Below are positions 1 to 9,206 of a DNA stretch of 64,000 nucleotides, in pieces (the stretch's first letter is position 1; each line of letters opens with the position of its first letter). The position numbers and the translations under genes are program-made. The stretch spans positions 1,240,001 to 1,304,000 of the forward strand of contig NC_026478.1 in NCBI RefSeq assembly GCF_000328475.2, read 5' to 3'. Below the pieces are notes generated by a model. The model saw only the letters and a program-made list of their open reading frames with translations. It had not been told where the DNA came from and searched no databases. Origin of the DNA: Mycosarcoma maydis. Its lineage: Eukaryota > Basidiomycota > Ustilaginomycetes > Ustilaginales.

Positions 1-1148
1 TGTGGCATATGCTTGATTTGATTCGTCCCATCCCGTACGCGGGAGATTTCCGACCCTACTTTCACATCCACGATTACGACTTTCGAACGTTGGTGACCAA
101 GAACAAGCCTCAGGCAGGGACGCTGATCGCCTCGACTAATCCCTTCTTCGCGACGGCGTGTGGCCACTGGCCGCATGTCTTGAGGGTTGGGAAAGCGGCA
201 GTCAAGTTGATCACCATCAAGCACGGAGGTGGAAGCGGCGGGGGATCTAAGAAAGCAGTGGGTGGTGGTAGCGGCGGTCTCGTCGGCGGCGGGATCGGTG
301 GTGGGCACGGAGCCGGTGGAGGAGGGCCTGACCATATCCCCGGATTCACCACCAAACGCAAACGCCGTATCAGCAAAGACCGACAATTGCTCAAACGGTT
401 GCAAGACCTGGCGACGTCCGCAACCAAATCTGGGCTGAACGACGAGGCTGCGATTTCGGCTGCGATTGCATCTGCCAATGTGACGATGCGACGCTACTTT
501 GCCGATCTGACCGAACGCTTCCTTTCACCCTTGAATCGATACGTGGCGTCGTTGGTGCCTGCATCGTTCGATCTATCTTCGCCATCAGAGGTGCCCAAGA
601 TCCGGCCTTTCAACACGACAGATTTCCTGGCCAGCTTAAAGATGCATGGCACGCCGTTGGCTGTTCGATCTAGGTCGCTGCCGACAGGAGCGAGTGTACG
701 CCAGAGTCTGTACATGGATTTCCTGCGATGCCCCAACTTCTCCCTGTGGTTGCACAGTAGGGTAGCTGCAGCTGAGGAGGAACAGCGTCGTCGATACATT
801 GCTTCGCTCCTCCACGGCGATGTAACTACCTTTGGTTCGACCAAAGGCGAGATCGAGACCATCGATCTGTACTCTCGCTTGGTCGAGCAGATCCGGTTGG
901 TCGATGTTCAGTTGACCAGTCCGACCGAACCGGGTCCGGGGAGCAGGTGGAGAACGGAAACGGCTTCCAGCCTGAACGTGAACGTGAATGGATCAGGGAG
1001 AAACACACCTACGCTCGTGGCCAACAGTGCGAGCATGTCAACGGAGAAGAGGTTAAGGGATCAGAAGCACAAGTTGATGCGTCAGCTCGACAAGTTGTGT
1101 CAGACACTGCCGGATGATTTACGGAGTAGTTTGAATCGCCCCGCTTAG
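1..1148 (+). CDS. DENND6 (FAM116)-like Rab guanine-nucleotide exchange factor, 5'-truncated
   Basis: The frame is already open at base 1 (codons precede the first ATG at 9), so only the C-terminal part of the protein is present, about 380 residues ending at a TAG at 1146-1148. Near the left edge the translated text (GDFRPYFHIHDYDF, then STNPFFATACGHWPHVLRVG) matches the C-terminal half of the DENN domain of DENND6/FAM116 proteins, whose human member has the equivalent NPFFAKTLQHWPHIIRIGD. Later blocks (RRYFADLTERFLSPLNRYVASLVP, MDFLRCPNFSLWLHSR, LPDDLRSSL) continue the same alignment to the end. DENND6 proteins act as exchange factors for Rab GTPases in endosomal recycling. A glycine-rich insert of about 40 residues (around residues 70-108) is absent from the animal proteins and looks like low-complexity expansion. 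The family assignment is strong; the Rab target is inference. Confidence 0.85.
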   Translation, partial: WHMLDLIRPIPYAGDFRPYFHIHDYDFRTLVTKNKPQAGTLIASTNPFFATACGHWPHVLRVGKAAVKLITIKHGGGSGGGSKKAVGGGSGGLVGGGIGGGHGAGGGGPDHIPGFTTKRKRRISKDRQLLKRLQDLATSATKSGLNDEAAISAAIASANVTMRRYFADLTERFLSPLNRYVASLVPASFDLSSPSEVPKIRPFNTTDFLASLKMHGTPLAVRSRSLPTGASVRQSLYMDFLRCPNFSLWLHSRVAAAEEEQRRRYIASLLHGDVTTFGSTKGEIETIDLYSRLVEQIRLVDVQLTSPTEPGPGSRWRTETASSLNVNVNGSGRNTPTLVANSASMSTEKRLRDQKHKLMRQLDKLCQTLPDDLRSSLNRPA

Positions 1149-1467
1149 GTGGGCGCAGGAGGAGCGAGAGTCACGAGTGGGTAATGTACGGTGCTTTGTC
1201 GGGTGATGAGGGCGAATGTGGAAAGTCTGTATTGCATACGGTAGAAACGTACACACGTGACTATTGCAATCAATTTAACCTCACTCAGGCAAGCATGGAG
1301 CATGGAGCATGTAGCATGGAGAATCACGAATAAACTGCGAGAGAAAGACAGACATGTGCAGTTCAAGCTGAAGCTTGCGCCATGGTTATCTGGCGACGAG
1401 CTGACGTGGTGTGCACATGAGCAATGAAGACGGGTCGATTGGCGTTGCTGGTGAAGAGCGACGAGTG
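1149..1467. other. Intergenic, convergent 3' ends
   Basis: This 319-bp gap separates the convergent ends of the DENND6-like gene and the bL35m gene. It holds a short repeated run of GGAGCATG/TAGCATGG words around 1296-1320 and otherwise nothing I can assign. Open frames that cross it have no recognisable protein content. Confidence 0.5.
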
Positions 1468-1899
1468 TTACAGGCTGGGGCCGAGAAGTCTTCTCAAAGT
1501 CCTGTTGATGCGGCCTCTGGGGCTCAAAGCTGTACCGCCGAGGTTGTTGAGTCTGTCTCGGGGCATGTGAGAGTTGAGATGGCTCTTTCCGGCGAGGCCA
1601 CGTTTGAATGTGAGCTGGTATGCCTTTCCACTGCCGCTTCCAAGCGGCGTCCATCGCTTCTTGGTCCCTGAATGCGATTTCAGCTTGGCACCGCTACCGT
1701 GCTGTGCGAGGTGTTTGGTGCGTGGACTTGCGTCTGCGATCCTTGATGATGAAAACTGGCGCATCGTTCTAGCACAATCCTCGTTTGTCAGCCTAGAGCT
1801 AGATCTACCCCAAGAAACTCTGCGCATCCCGCTAAAAGCACGTGTGCTTGTCAAGCTTGCAAAGCTCGCAAACAGCCTTGACGTCGATGCAAACACCAT
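1468..1899 (-). CDS. Mitochondrial large-subunit ribosomal protein bL35m
   Basis: A 143-residue protein. The C-terminal half carries the bL35 signature: KLKSHSGTKKRWTPLGSG followed by FKRGLAGKSHLNSH and a basic LxxRGRINRTLRRLLG tail, as in bacterial L35 and the yeast mitochondrial homologue. The N-terminus from the ATG at 1899 (MVFASTSRLFASFASLTSTR) is rich in Ser/Arg/Phe without acidic residues, as expected of a mitochondrial presequence. The frame stays open for 71 codons further upstream but that stretch has no protein-like character, and the presequence fixes the start at 1899. The product is a structural component of the mitoribosome large subunit. A Gly/Ser insert sits between the KRW and FKRG blocks. 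It is divergent from the HCNGP-like gene. Confidence 0.83.
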   Translation of the reverse strand: MVFASTSRLFASFASLTSTRAFSGMRRVSWGRSSSRLTNEDCARTMRQFSSSRIADASPRTKHLAQHGSGAKLKSHSGTKKRWTPLGSGSGKAYQLTFKRGLAGKSHLNSHMPRDRLNNLGGTALSPRGRINRTLRRLLGPSL

Positions 1900-2522
1900 C
1901 GTGATATGAGCACTCCTTTGCTGATCTTGACTCTGCGCCGAAGAGAGTAGCGATTGCTTAGAGATGTGCCTTGGTGCACTTGGTTCTACCAGAACTGATG
2001 AGCACAGATGATGATTGCGTCGTACCAAACCAAGTTGATCAAGGTGCAAGCTGTCTGTCAAGTACACGGCCTGAAGTGTCAAAGCTTCGTTTCTTCCGTT
2101 TGAGCTGCTCACGTGACTCTGATTCGTGATTCACGATTCATAGTTATCTAAAGCTGTTGGAATGACAGGTGTAACATGATTCCCCGAAAAAAATAGTGAA
2201 TCGTGAATGCGAAACTTGAAACACCAAAGGTGAAACGTCGAATCGTGAATCCACCGTGATTCCTCCACTTGGTCATGCCAAACCAACACACACTTGATTC
2301 ACGATTCACGATTCACGATTCTTGATTGACCAACTCTACCGCCCTTTTCGGCTTGCTTGATGCCTCCTTAGATGGCTCCAGAGACAAGTGTCGAGACTAA
2401 GCAAGCTTGGATGTCGACTGAGATCAGTCACGCCACTGAAAACGACGTTTTGCTGGGTCCTGGATAGATGCCCACCGGCTCATCAACGTGGTTTCGATCG
2501 ATCTGCTCGAGAACATCTCAAC
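1900..2522. promoter_or_regulatory. Divergent promoter region with ATTCACG-type repeats and a uORF
   Basis: This region separates the bL35m and HCNGP-like start codons. It carries repeated copies of ATTCACG/CGTGAAT at about 2125-2142, 2193-2204, 2240-2255 and a tandem run at 2294-2327. A short open frame with its own ATG lies at 2372-2467 (31 codons plus stop), in a different frame from the downstream gene, so it is a candidate upstream ORF. No TATA box is clear. Confidence 0.45.
2292..2330. repeat. Tandem ATTCACG heptamer run
   Basis: Three to four head-to-tail copies of the heptamer ATTCACG lie in the promoter region of the HCNGP-like gene, the last copy degenerate (ATTCTTG). It is one of several such arrays in the window (see 52,363, 54,821 and 63,283). 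Confidence 0.7.
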
Positions 2523-3494
2523 ATGGCCGGCCGCAATTCGGGGAGCCCGGAGAGCACGTCCGACATGAACCCAGGAAATCATGCAAAGCAACATGTTGAT
2601 AAGTCGAAGGACGTCGTACGAGAGGATGCACGTGGGGCGAATCCAACCTCTATGAAGCCGTCTCCTCTGCGAGCACCATGTTGTGATAGCGAGACGACTT
2701 CGGAAGCTGGACCTAGTAGATCCAGTCTGAGCTGGAACGCTGGTAGTAAGGCCAAGGCATGTGAATATCGGAGTTACACACGACCCAAATTTAGGGGAAC
2801 GGATATGTATGTCGACGAAATCTTCCTCGACGACTACAAGGACGAGATTGACGATCCCGAGCTTTACCGCAACATAGCACTGCTTCTACCACCAGCGCAA
2901 CGTGTTGAGCCGGGACACTCTTTGAAAGCGTGTCCAAGGCCGCTTTGGGGTCTTTCAACGTCGCCGCACGAATTCTTCAAGACGAGACACGACGAAGCCG
3001 GATCATCATGCTTGACAGAGGTGCATCCGCGCGTCCAAGCGACCGTGGAACGCTTCCACGAGCTCAAGCGTCAAGGTATCCACTACAACCAAGAACTCAT
3101 CAAGAATCGGTCGTTCAACAATCCACACGTCTACTCACAGCTCGTCGACCTGCTAGCCATCGACGAGACCCGGTCCAATCTTCCCTGCATTGACACCGGA
3201 CGCGTCCAGGGAAGCTGGAGATTAACATTTCCGCTAAACCCCGAACAGCTCGTCCAAGGCGATCCGATAGCCATCGAACAACGCCAGAAGAAGCAGGCGG
3301 ACACCGAGAGCCACACAAAGCTGCGCACACCACGTAATCGAACCATCCACTTTGGCCGCGGTCGAGTTCACGACGAATCCGAACCCGAACCCGAACCTGA
3401 ACCCGAACTCGATAGACCACCAAAACGCCGATCGTCCGGCGAAAACCAGATGCGAGGCGCGAACACAAGCATACCCAAGCGTCGTGCTCATTGA
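2523..3494 (+). CDS. HCNGP/SAP30BP-like nuclear protein
   Basis: A 323-residue protein read from the ATG at 2523. The frame is open upstream to a GTG at 2388, but that stretch looks non-coding. The core around residues 165-235 reads HPRVQATVERFHELKRQGIH, then NRSFNNPHVYSQLVDLLAID and SNLP. This follows the HCNGP-domain pattern of human SAP30BP (KIQKLYERK...FRNPSIYEKLIQFCAIDE...NYP). The family is nuclear and linked to transcriptional co-regulation and, in animals, splicing. An acidic stretch (YVDEIFLDDYKDEIDDPEL) precedes the domain. The C-terminus has an (EP)n run and basic patches such as PPKRR and PKRR that could be nuclear localisation signals. The start is uncertain because an upstream ATG at 2372 opens another frame; a spliced first exon cannot be excluded, though I see no good donor site. 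Confidence 0.72.
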   Translation: MAGRNSGSPESTSDMNPGNHAKQHVDKSKDVVREDARGANPTSMKPSPLRAPCCDSETTSEAGPSRSSLSWNAGSKAKACEYRSYTRPKFRGTDMYVDEIFLDDYKDEIDDPELYRNIALLLPPAQRVEPGHSLKACPRPLWGLSTSPHEFFKTRHDEAGSSCLTEVHPRVQATVERFHELKRQGIHYNQELIKNRSFNNPHVYSQLVDLLAIDETRSNLPCIDTGRVQGSWRLTFPLNPEQLVQGDPIAIEQRQKKQADTESHTKLRTPRNRTIHFGRGRVHDESEPEPEPEPELDRPPKRRSSGENQMRGANTSIPKRRAH

Positions 3495-3686
3495 TCACAG
3501 CTCTAGCATCTACCGTTCCTACCTTAGCTGGTATATCATGTTTCTTGCTCACCCTTGCTACGCACGCGAACCGAATTGTAACCTCTTTTCACGTATGATA
3601 TTCGGCAGATGGTCTACGGCACTCTATTGACCGACCTCAATGCGTGAATAGACAAGATCGAATTAGTCGATGCTCTTAACGAGCCA

Positions 3687-4655
3687 CTAGGCAGTAGCTG
3701 GCGGGACTGGTGGCGCAGCAGAGTTCTTCCAGCCGGACCGCAGACCGGCCAAGGCAGCAATGGTACCGAACAATCCGACCCAGCCTTCAGAGATGAGACC
3801 TTTGGTGCACGACCAGTGAATGGTCAACGGGAGGTAGCCCAGATTCACCCACAACTCATTGAGGATGGCAGCTTTTCGGTCATCCAGCTCGTCCCACATT
3901 CTGCGCGTGATCGCCTGTTCCTGTGTGGTGGAGCTTGACTTTTCCGAGAGCGCCGGTGTGGATGCACCCGAGGAGGCGGACGCGAGCTGAGCGTTGACGT
4001 TGAGCTGGATCTTGTTGGGCGTAGGATGTCCACGCGATCGCTCGAGCGCCTTTGCACGCAGTCGAAGCAGTCGATTGTCTTCGACGAGATGCAGAAGTTG
4101 AAGACCGACATACAGCGCCCAGAATCGGGAGCCCCACAGCCAGAAGCCATTCTGAATAGCATCGGGTACCGATACGATGCCGTGGCTGCCGAGATAGGCA
4201 ATCGCCTCCATGGGGCAGTAAGCGAGCATCGACCATCCCTGAATGCGCTCAATGTTGTGCAGCAGTCGTGTAGGAGGAGGCGACCTTTCCAGACCGATCA
4301 TCCACTTGATGATAGGAAGGATACCCCAAATGCGGTACAGCACCCTCGCATCGCTGATGAGCGATCCCAGCTTCTGCACCCGTTGCGCCGCAGATGAAGT
4401 CTTGGTAGAGCGCATGCCGAGCATGCGCAACCGCAACGCGTACTGAAGATTCAGAAGCACAATCACCAGCTTGGAAGAGTACTGCGTCAGCATCAGGCAT
4501 TTGTCCGTACCAGACCATGTCGAAAGGTAGCGGATCATGTGATCGAGACGTTCCGATGGTTCCACGTTGGAGAAGCAGCCGAGCACCTTGTCTGTAGGAT
4601 TCCGCGTGCGTGACGATCGCCGCATTGTGGTCGCTGAAGGTGCCGATTTGGACAT
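3687..4655 (-). CDS. PEX11-family peroxisome proliferation protein
   Basis: A 322-residue protein starting at the ATG at 4655. It has the PEX11 layout: an N-terminal amphipathic region (DKVLGCFSNVEPSERLDHMIRYLSTWSGTDKCLMLTQYSSKLV), a middle segment with RLRMLG...LGSLISDARVLYRIWGILPIIKWM, and a C-terminal hydrophobic segment (GYLPLTIHWSC...GWVGLFGTIAALAGLRSGWK). The pattern YxSKLV...LxSxxSDARxLxRxxGxxP is typical of the fungal PEX11C/gamma-like branch. These proteins sit in the peroxisome membrane and drive elongation and division of peroxisomes. A Ser/Thr-rich linker (around residues 230-250) splits the helices. Its 3' end faces the 3' end of the HCNGP-like gene, about 190 bp away. Confidence 0.82.
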   Translation of the reverse strand: MSKSAPSATTMRRSSRTRNPTDKVLGCFSNVEPSERLDHMIRYLSTWSGTDKCLMLTQYSSKLVIVLLNLQYALRLRMLGMRSTKTSSAAQRVQKLGSLISDARVLYRIWGILPIIKWMIGLERSPPPTRLLHNIERIQGWSMLAYCPMEAIAYLGSHGIVSVPDAIQNGFWLWGSRFWALYVGLQLLHLVEDNRLLRLRAKALERSRGHPTPNKIQLNVNAQLASASSGASTPALSEKSSSTTQEQAITRRMWDELDDRKAAILNELWVNLGYLPLTIHWSCTKGLISEGWVGLFGTIAALAGLRSGWKNSAAPPVPPATA

Positions 4656-5592
4656 TCTCCTGTTCCGAGAGTGTTCAACAGTCGGACGACGCTTTTCGAA
4701 GGTATCAGCGATATGTTCGGGATCGCCTTTCCAGCCAAGCAGAAGAGCTCGACGCGCTTTGATGTGCTACTCGATGCTTGCGCTGCACGCAGCCAATGCC
4801 AATCAGGGTGTGCCGACGAGAAGTTGACGTTGTTGATTCACCGTAGCGTGCGTAGACGGCGAGATGGGGAACAGGAAGCGGGATGACGAGCGTGCCTGGC
4901 AGTGTTGTTGATGTGAAACTGTCTGCTCACCATTCGTTGTTCAGGCAGACGCTCTTGCTCCTTCGATAGCTCGAGCCGACCTCCGGCTAGGTTCCCCTGC
5001 GCGCTCTGCTGTTACCGATCTAGCCGGCGCACACCGCGTGAATAAGGACAAGTGTAACGGGCACAGCGCGAATCAGCCGCGATTAATTCGTGATTTGTGC
5101 TTGCTAACTTACCCCAAAATTCACTATTCACAATTCACGATTCACAATTTTCAGCAGCTGCCTTACAGCAATCAGAATCCAAAGGACCTCAACAGCGACC
5201 AGCATAAGATCGTGCGCGATCTTAAAAAACAAAAAACAAAAACAAAATCAAAATCCGACCAGTCCGTGGTCGACGAAAAAAGACCCTTCGTTGCTTGCGA
5301 AGGTCTGCTTGAGCACACTCGTGAGCAGTAGAGCGTGAAAGATAGGACGCCGCCGGGCTGGGGGTTTCAAGGCTCCTTCCACTACCATGTGCATAGACCA
5401 CATCTGCATGCCGTCAAGAGCTTGCTCTGCGCCACAGAAGCTCACACATGAATGTGCACAGGGAATGTTACAGAGAGCGTATGAATTCGGAGAGATGCTC
5501 AACACTACAACGTACTACAGAAGGTGTGATTTTACAGGAAAAGACAGTAGTAAGCAGTTCAAAGAAGCCAAAGGACGTCAGCAAGGCAACGC
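4656..5592. other. Intergenic, PEX11 promoter side
   Basis: About 940 bp between the PEX11 start and the 3' end of the two-exon unknown gene. It carries AT-rich DNA around 5080-5150 with several ATTCACx/ATTCGTG words (ATTCACTATTCACAATTCACG region) and an A-rich stretch at 5221-5255. No gene is supported. Confidence 0.5.
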
Positions 5593-7257
5593 TCAGCGTA
5601 GTGAACGAGGACGCGAACCATCCGAGGCACAACTGGGCGAGCACGAGAGGGTGTGCACTTCTGAAAAAGAGCGCATATGGGGACTTTGAGGCGAAACGAC
5701 ACGTGTGCATGTTCGCTTCGTGACTTCGTGCACGGTGTTTGTGAGCTCCGAGAGCTCCGAGTAGTGAACACGAGGCGGATAGGCTTGCTTCCGCAATCGG
5801 CGGTGGTAGACTGGAAGATTGAGTTGGATCCTGGCTTCCGCGTAGACGTTGACGATAGCCGTCTTGACCGATTCTTGCACCGTCGACCTGCCGGAACGGA
5901 CATCCTTGGCCAGAAGGCTGTCTGGCATCTTGTTCAGGTCGGGAGCCCGGTTTCTCCCATGTTGATTAATAGTGAAGGTATCGCGCTCAACAGACATACA
6001 CTCTGTCCGCTTCCGTGGATGGAGTTTGTTGACGGTTAGACTCATCAGACCTCTCCTGGCAAGCAAATTTTGCCGCCTTGCTGGTCTTTCTGTCGGAGAG
6101 TCTTGAGTGCTTGTTTCTTCACTTCGCGCTGCTGCTTTGTACGAGATGTGCGGCTTGGCACATCTCACGTCCTCTGAACGAGGTTCAGGCTCTTTGATTG
6201 TCGGCAGCTGGCGAGCCCTCGGTATCAAGGCTGACCGAATATCTCCAAAGGTTGAGCGACTTGTCTTTGCCGAATACAAAGAAGGGTTGACCTGCTTCAT
6301 CCCATGTCTTGAAATGATACGATCGATACAAAAGTCGGGGTCAAGATCGATGCTGTCTCCTCTGCTGCAAGTCTCTACCGAGTCAGCCTGCATGCTCAGA
6401 TCTTCGTATTTGTAACCTGCAAAAGGATCGTAGCAGTAATTTGAGAGAAGCCGTGTACGAGGCTTGTGTTCTGCTGAGGCCTCCTCATGATCCTTGCGCC
6501 TTGGTGATCGAGTAGGTCGAGGGGGTGGCAAGCCATTGAGTCTGGTTGCCTGAGTATCTTTTGATCCGATCGTTCCTGGAATCTCTATCGTAGGAAGAGT
6601 AAGAAAATGCTGCAACGTCGGCGATTTTGTGTGGATCAAGGCCGAGACGCCGTCAAATAAGGTCGAGCTCCTCGAACAGACTGTGTCGTGACTTGTAGAT
6701 CCACCTACATTCTGTACGCCTATCCCAGTGCATGCAGGAAGAAGTGTTTAAACATGTGAGCTTCTTGTTCATGCATGAAGCCCTGTGCAATCCTTGTAGC
6801 GTGTAGGTTGGGAGGGAGGAAGAGACTTACCGTTCAAGTATGCTAGGCTCGATGCAACGATTTGATCGAGGTTGTTCTTGTTCTTGGTGGAGCAACAGGC
6901 CGAGTCGAGCGGTATTGATCTTGATGTTGAGTTGGTGCATTTGGCGTTAGGTGACTGCAAGCAAAGCATTGCATACCGGGAGATGGGTGATTGTACTGGA
7001 TGGATAGCAAGCGCTGGATGTACGGCGACCAGTTCAATATCAATGAGTAGGTGACGGACACTCGAAAACAGTCGTACAACTGGATCTTTATAAGATGCGA
7101 TTACGGGGAGGCGGCTTGGGCTTATCCAAGCCTTCACGAAAATCGTATCGCTCGAGGTGACTGCAAGAGGACATGACTGTTCAAACTCATAATCCAGGCT
7201 TCGGACAATGATGGGACCCAGTTTATGAGATGTTTCGAGCACGTGATAGCATGCCAT
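5593..7257 (-). CDS. Two-exon gene of unknown function
   Basis: Proposed join: exon 1 7257 down to 6831, intron 6830-6705 (126 nt), exon 2 6704 down to 5593. Exon 1 begins at ATG 7257 and ends ...LAYLNG at a GTAAGT donor (6830-6825). The acceptor is ATGTAG ending at 6705. The reading frame is maintained exactly across the junction (1539 nt, 512 codons plus stop), which is the main support. The product has no motif I recognise. Exon 2 is rich in Arg/Ser/Pro (PPPRPTRSPRRKDHEE, RPARRQNLLARRGL) with a polar, probably disordered character. A second small in-frame intron inside exon 1 is possible (GTATGC near 6981 to an AG near 6925, with a CTAAC branch-like site), which would remove 57 nt. Treat as a predicted gene without function. 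Confidence 0.45.
6705..6830 (-). other. Predicted spliceosomal intron of the two-exon unknown gene
   Basis: Donor GTAAGT at 6830-6825 and acceptor TAG ending at 6705 on the minus strand. It is 126 nt long and interrupts a glycine codon after the first base. Removing it joins two long open frames without a stop. Confidence 0.5.
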
Positions 7258-9206
7258 AGCAATCAATCGCAAGATCGTAGATGCAACAGTCAACGTTCAC
7301 GGACCGTTTCATGAAGCGGACGGCGAGCGAGGCCCTTCTCGGTGGCCCGATTACATGCTCGTCAGGCGCTTGCCATTCCTCAGTGCCGCTTTGGTGACGA
7401 TCATTGATGCAAAGGCCCAATTGACGAGGGAGCACGAGGCGTGAGTCGTGTGAGTCTTCTTGCACAGACCCCTTCAGATAGGAGTCAATCATGACGGAGT
7501 CGGATTTGTGCGGACGGATTGTCAAACAATTTACGCCCAGCTGCATAAATCGAAAGACCCTATTCGTGATTGTCCAGTAACCGCCAGTTCGGTCGCAAAA
7601 AAGTGCTCGTGTACTGTTTAAAGCGATTGCGGCGTGGTCAGACCGCTTTCGTGGAGTTTCACTGAGCAATACGTATAGATTTCCGTGCGGATAGGCGCGC
7701 GTTTGCAAAGCGTCTAGTAGCCATCTAGTGGCCAGTGGCCTAGTAGAAAGGGACTTCGAGCAACGCTATCATGCTCGATACGAGTCTAGCCACAAGAATG
7801 CCCACTCTAAGGCTTGAATCAAAGAGCAAGTGTGAATCACGAATGTGGAACACGAAGACGTGGGACATGAGAAGGTGCAACATTCACGAATGTTAGTGCA
7901 CACTCACAAAGATGTTGAACAACCATGAACCCAAGTGTCTTCCAGGATCGAGGCAAAGTTTGGCGTTTAGGGTCCAATCATTATGAGTCACTGGTGTTGG
8001 AGGCGGCGAATTGTTCTTCACAAACGTGATTTATCAACGCGCCACCCTGGACACGATATCCAGCCGATTTGAGACATGTAGCCGTAGCCACTCCCAGACC
8101 TTGTGCTACCCATTCATGCTTCTGATGCCTGAGCAGAGATACCGAGGTCGTCGCGACGCCAAAAGCATAAACTTTAAGCAACGGTGAAGGGAATGCCGAC
8201 AAAGCGACAACGCGAGAGCGGTTCATGAAGCTCGGAATGGCCAATGGTCGAGCCAGTTTCGTGACGGCTTTCGTGATTAACGCCGATCGGCGTCGCTCTG
8301 GGCTAATACAGTACAGTAAATATGGACGGGGATTTTTTGGTCGGAATCTTCCAAAGAAGGGCGCAGCTGCAGGAAAGAAGACACGAAAGGAATCTGAGCG
8401 TCCGCAACTACTTAATCTGGTCAAGCGTTTAGTGAAGGCTCAAGCCCTTGGTAGACAATCGCTGACGTGCCAGTAAGCGGCCTGGTCGGATATGCACAGT
8501 TGCAGCCTCGTCGCCATGTCCTGTTCACGATCAGTCTCGGCTGTGACTTGCCATCACTCAATGACGTTGACCCTAGCTTCCAAAAGTCCAGGGAGAGCCC
8601 CTTTCACGCTGGCTGGTGTTACCTTCTTGTTCCAGTTGAATCGATTCCCCCACCTGCAAAGCAGAAGTCTTCCCAACCTTTGCTAAGCTTTCTGTGATCT
8701 CTTTGGGGGCAATCACCCACCGATTCACCCTGGGCCTTTATAGTCACGAGTCAAGTTAACAATCACCCTGCATCGTCCCCTGAACAAATCAAGGTCGGGT
8801 TGAGACATACCTCTACGAGCCACAAGCACACATGCTGTCGCTCACGCGTTGATGGACAGACCCAATTGTCTGAACGTTGCAAAGATCCGCCTGGCAACCT
8901 TAATCCCATTTCATCCCACCTTTGGACAAGTCATACCCTTGATTGTTGCGCGAGGAGACACTTCCGTTCTGACCAAAGCAAATCCCTCGGACAGCGGCTT
9001 TGCGATAGTTGCGATTGCTTAAACAATTCAATTGCGTCCAACTCTGCTCTACATAAGAATGAACGCGATCATTCGCAACTTCTGCAGACAACACCAAAGC
9101 TCGCTTAACAAGTCTGGCAGCGGCTCGGCTTCCACTGAAGGGAACACGAAGTTGTGACAATCTTCGTCATCTTCAATGTGCTTTGCAGCTGGAGCCGTTA
9201 GCAGTC
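7258..9206. other. Long intergenic region between divergent genes
   Basis: Nearly 2 kb between the unknown two-exon gene (minus) and the orphan 885-residue gene (plus). It holds open frames of up to about 150 codons on both strands (for example 7981-8424 minus and 8225-8476 plus), none with recognisable protein character. ATTCACG-type words occur at about 7833-7845 and 7878-7890. A short ORF (ATG 9176 to stop 9274) overlaps the start codon of the next gene. Nothing else is supported. Confidence 0.45.

Noticed and set aside
1145..1654. 169-codon minus-strand frame overlapping the bL35m 3' end
   Set aside because: Overlaps the recognised bL35m gene in another frame and shows no motif.
7981..8476. 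Overlapping frames on both strands (147 and 83 codons) in the 2-kb spacer
   Set aside because: Neither has a recognisable motif, and they are antisense to each other; not enough to call a gene.
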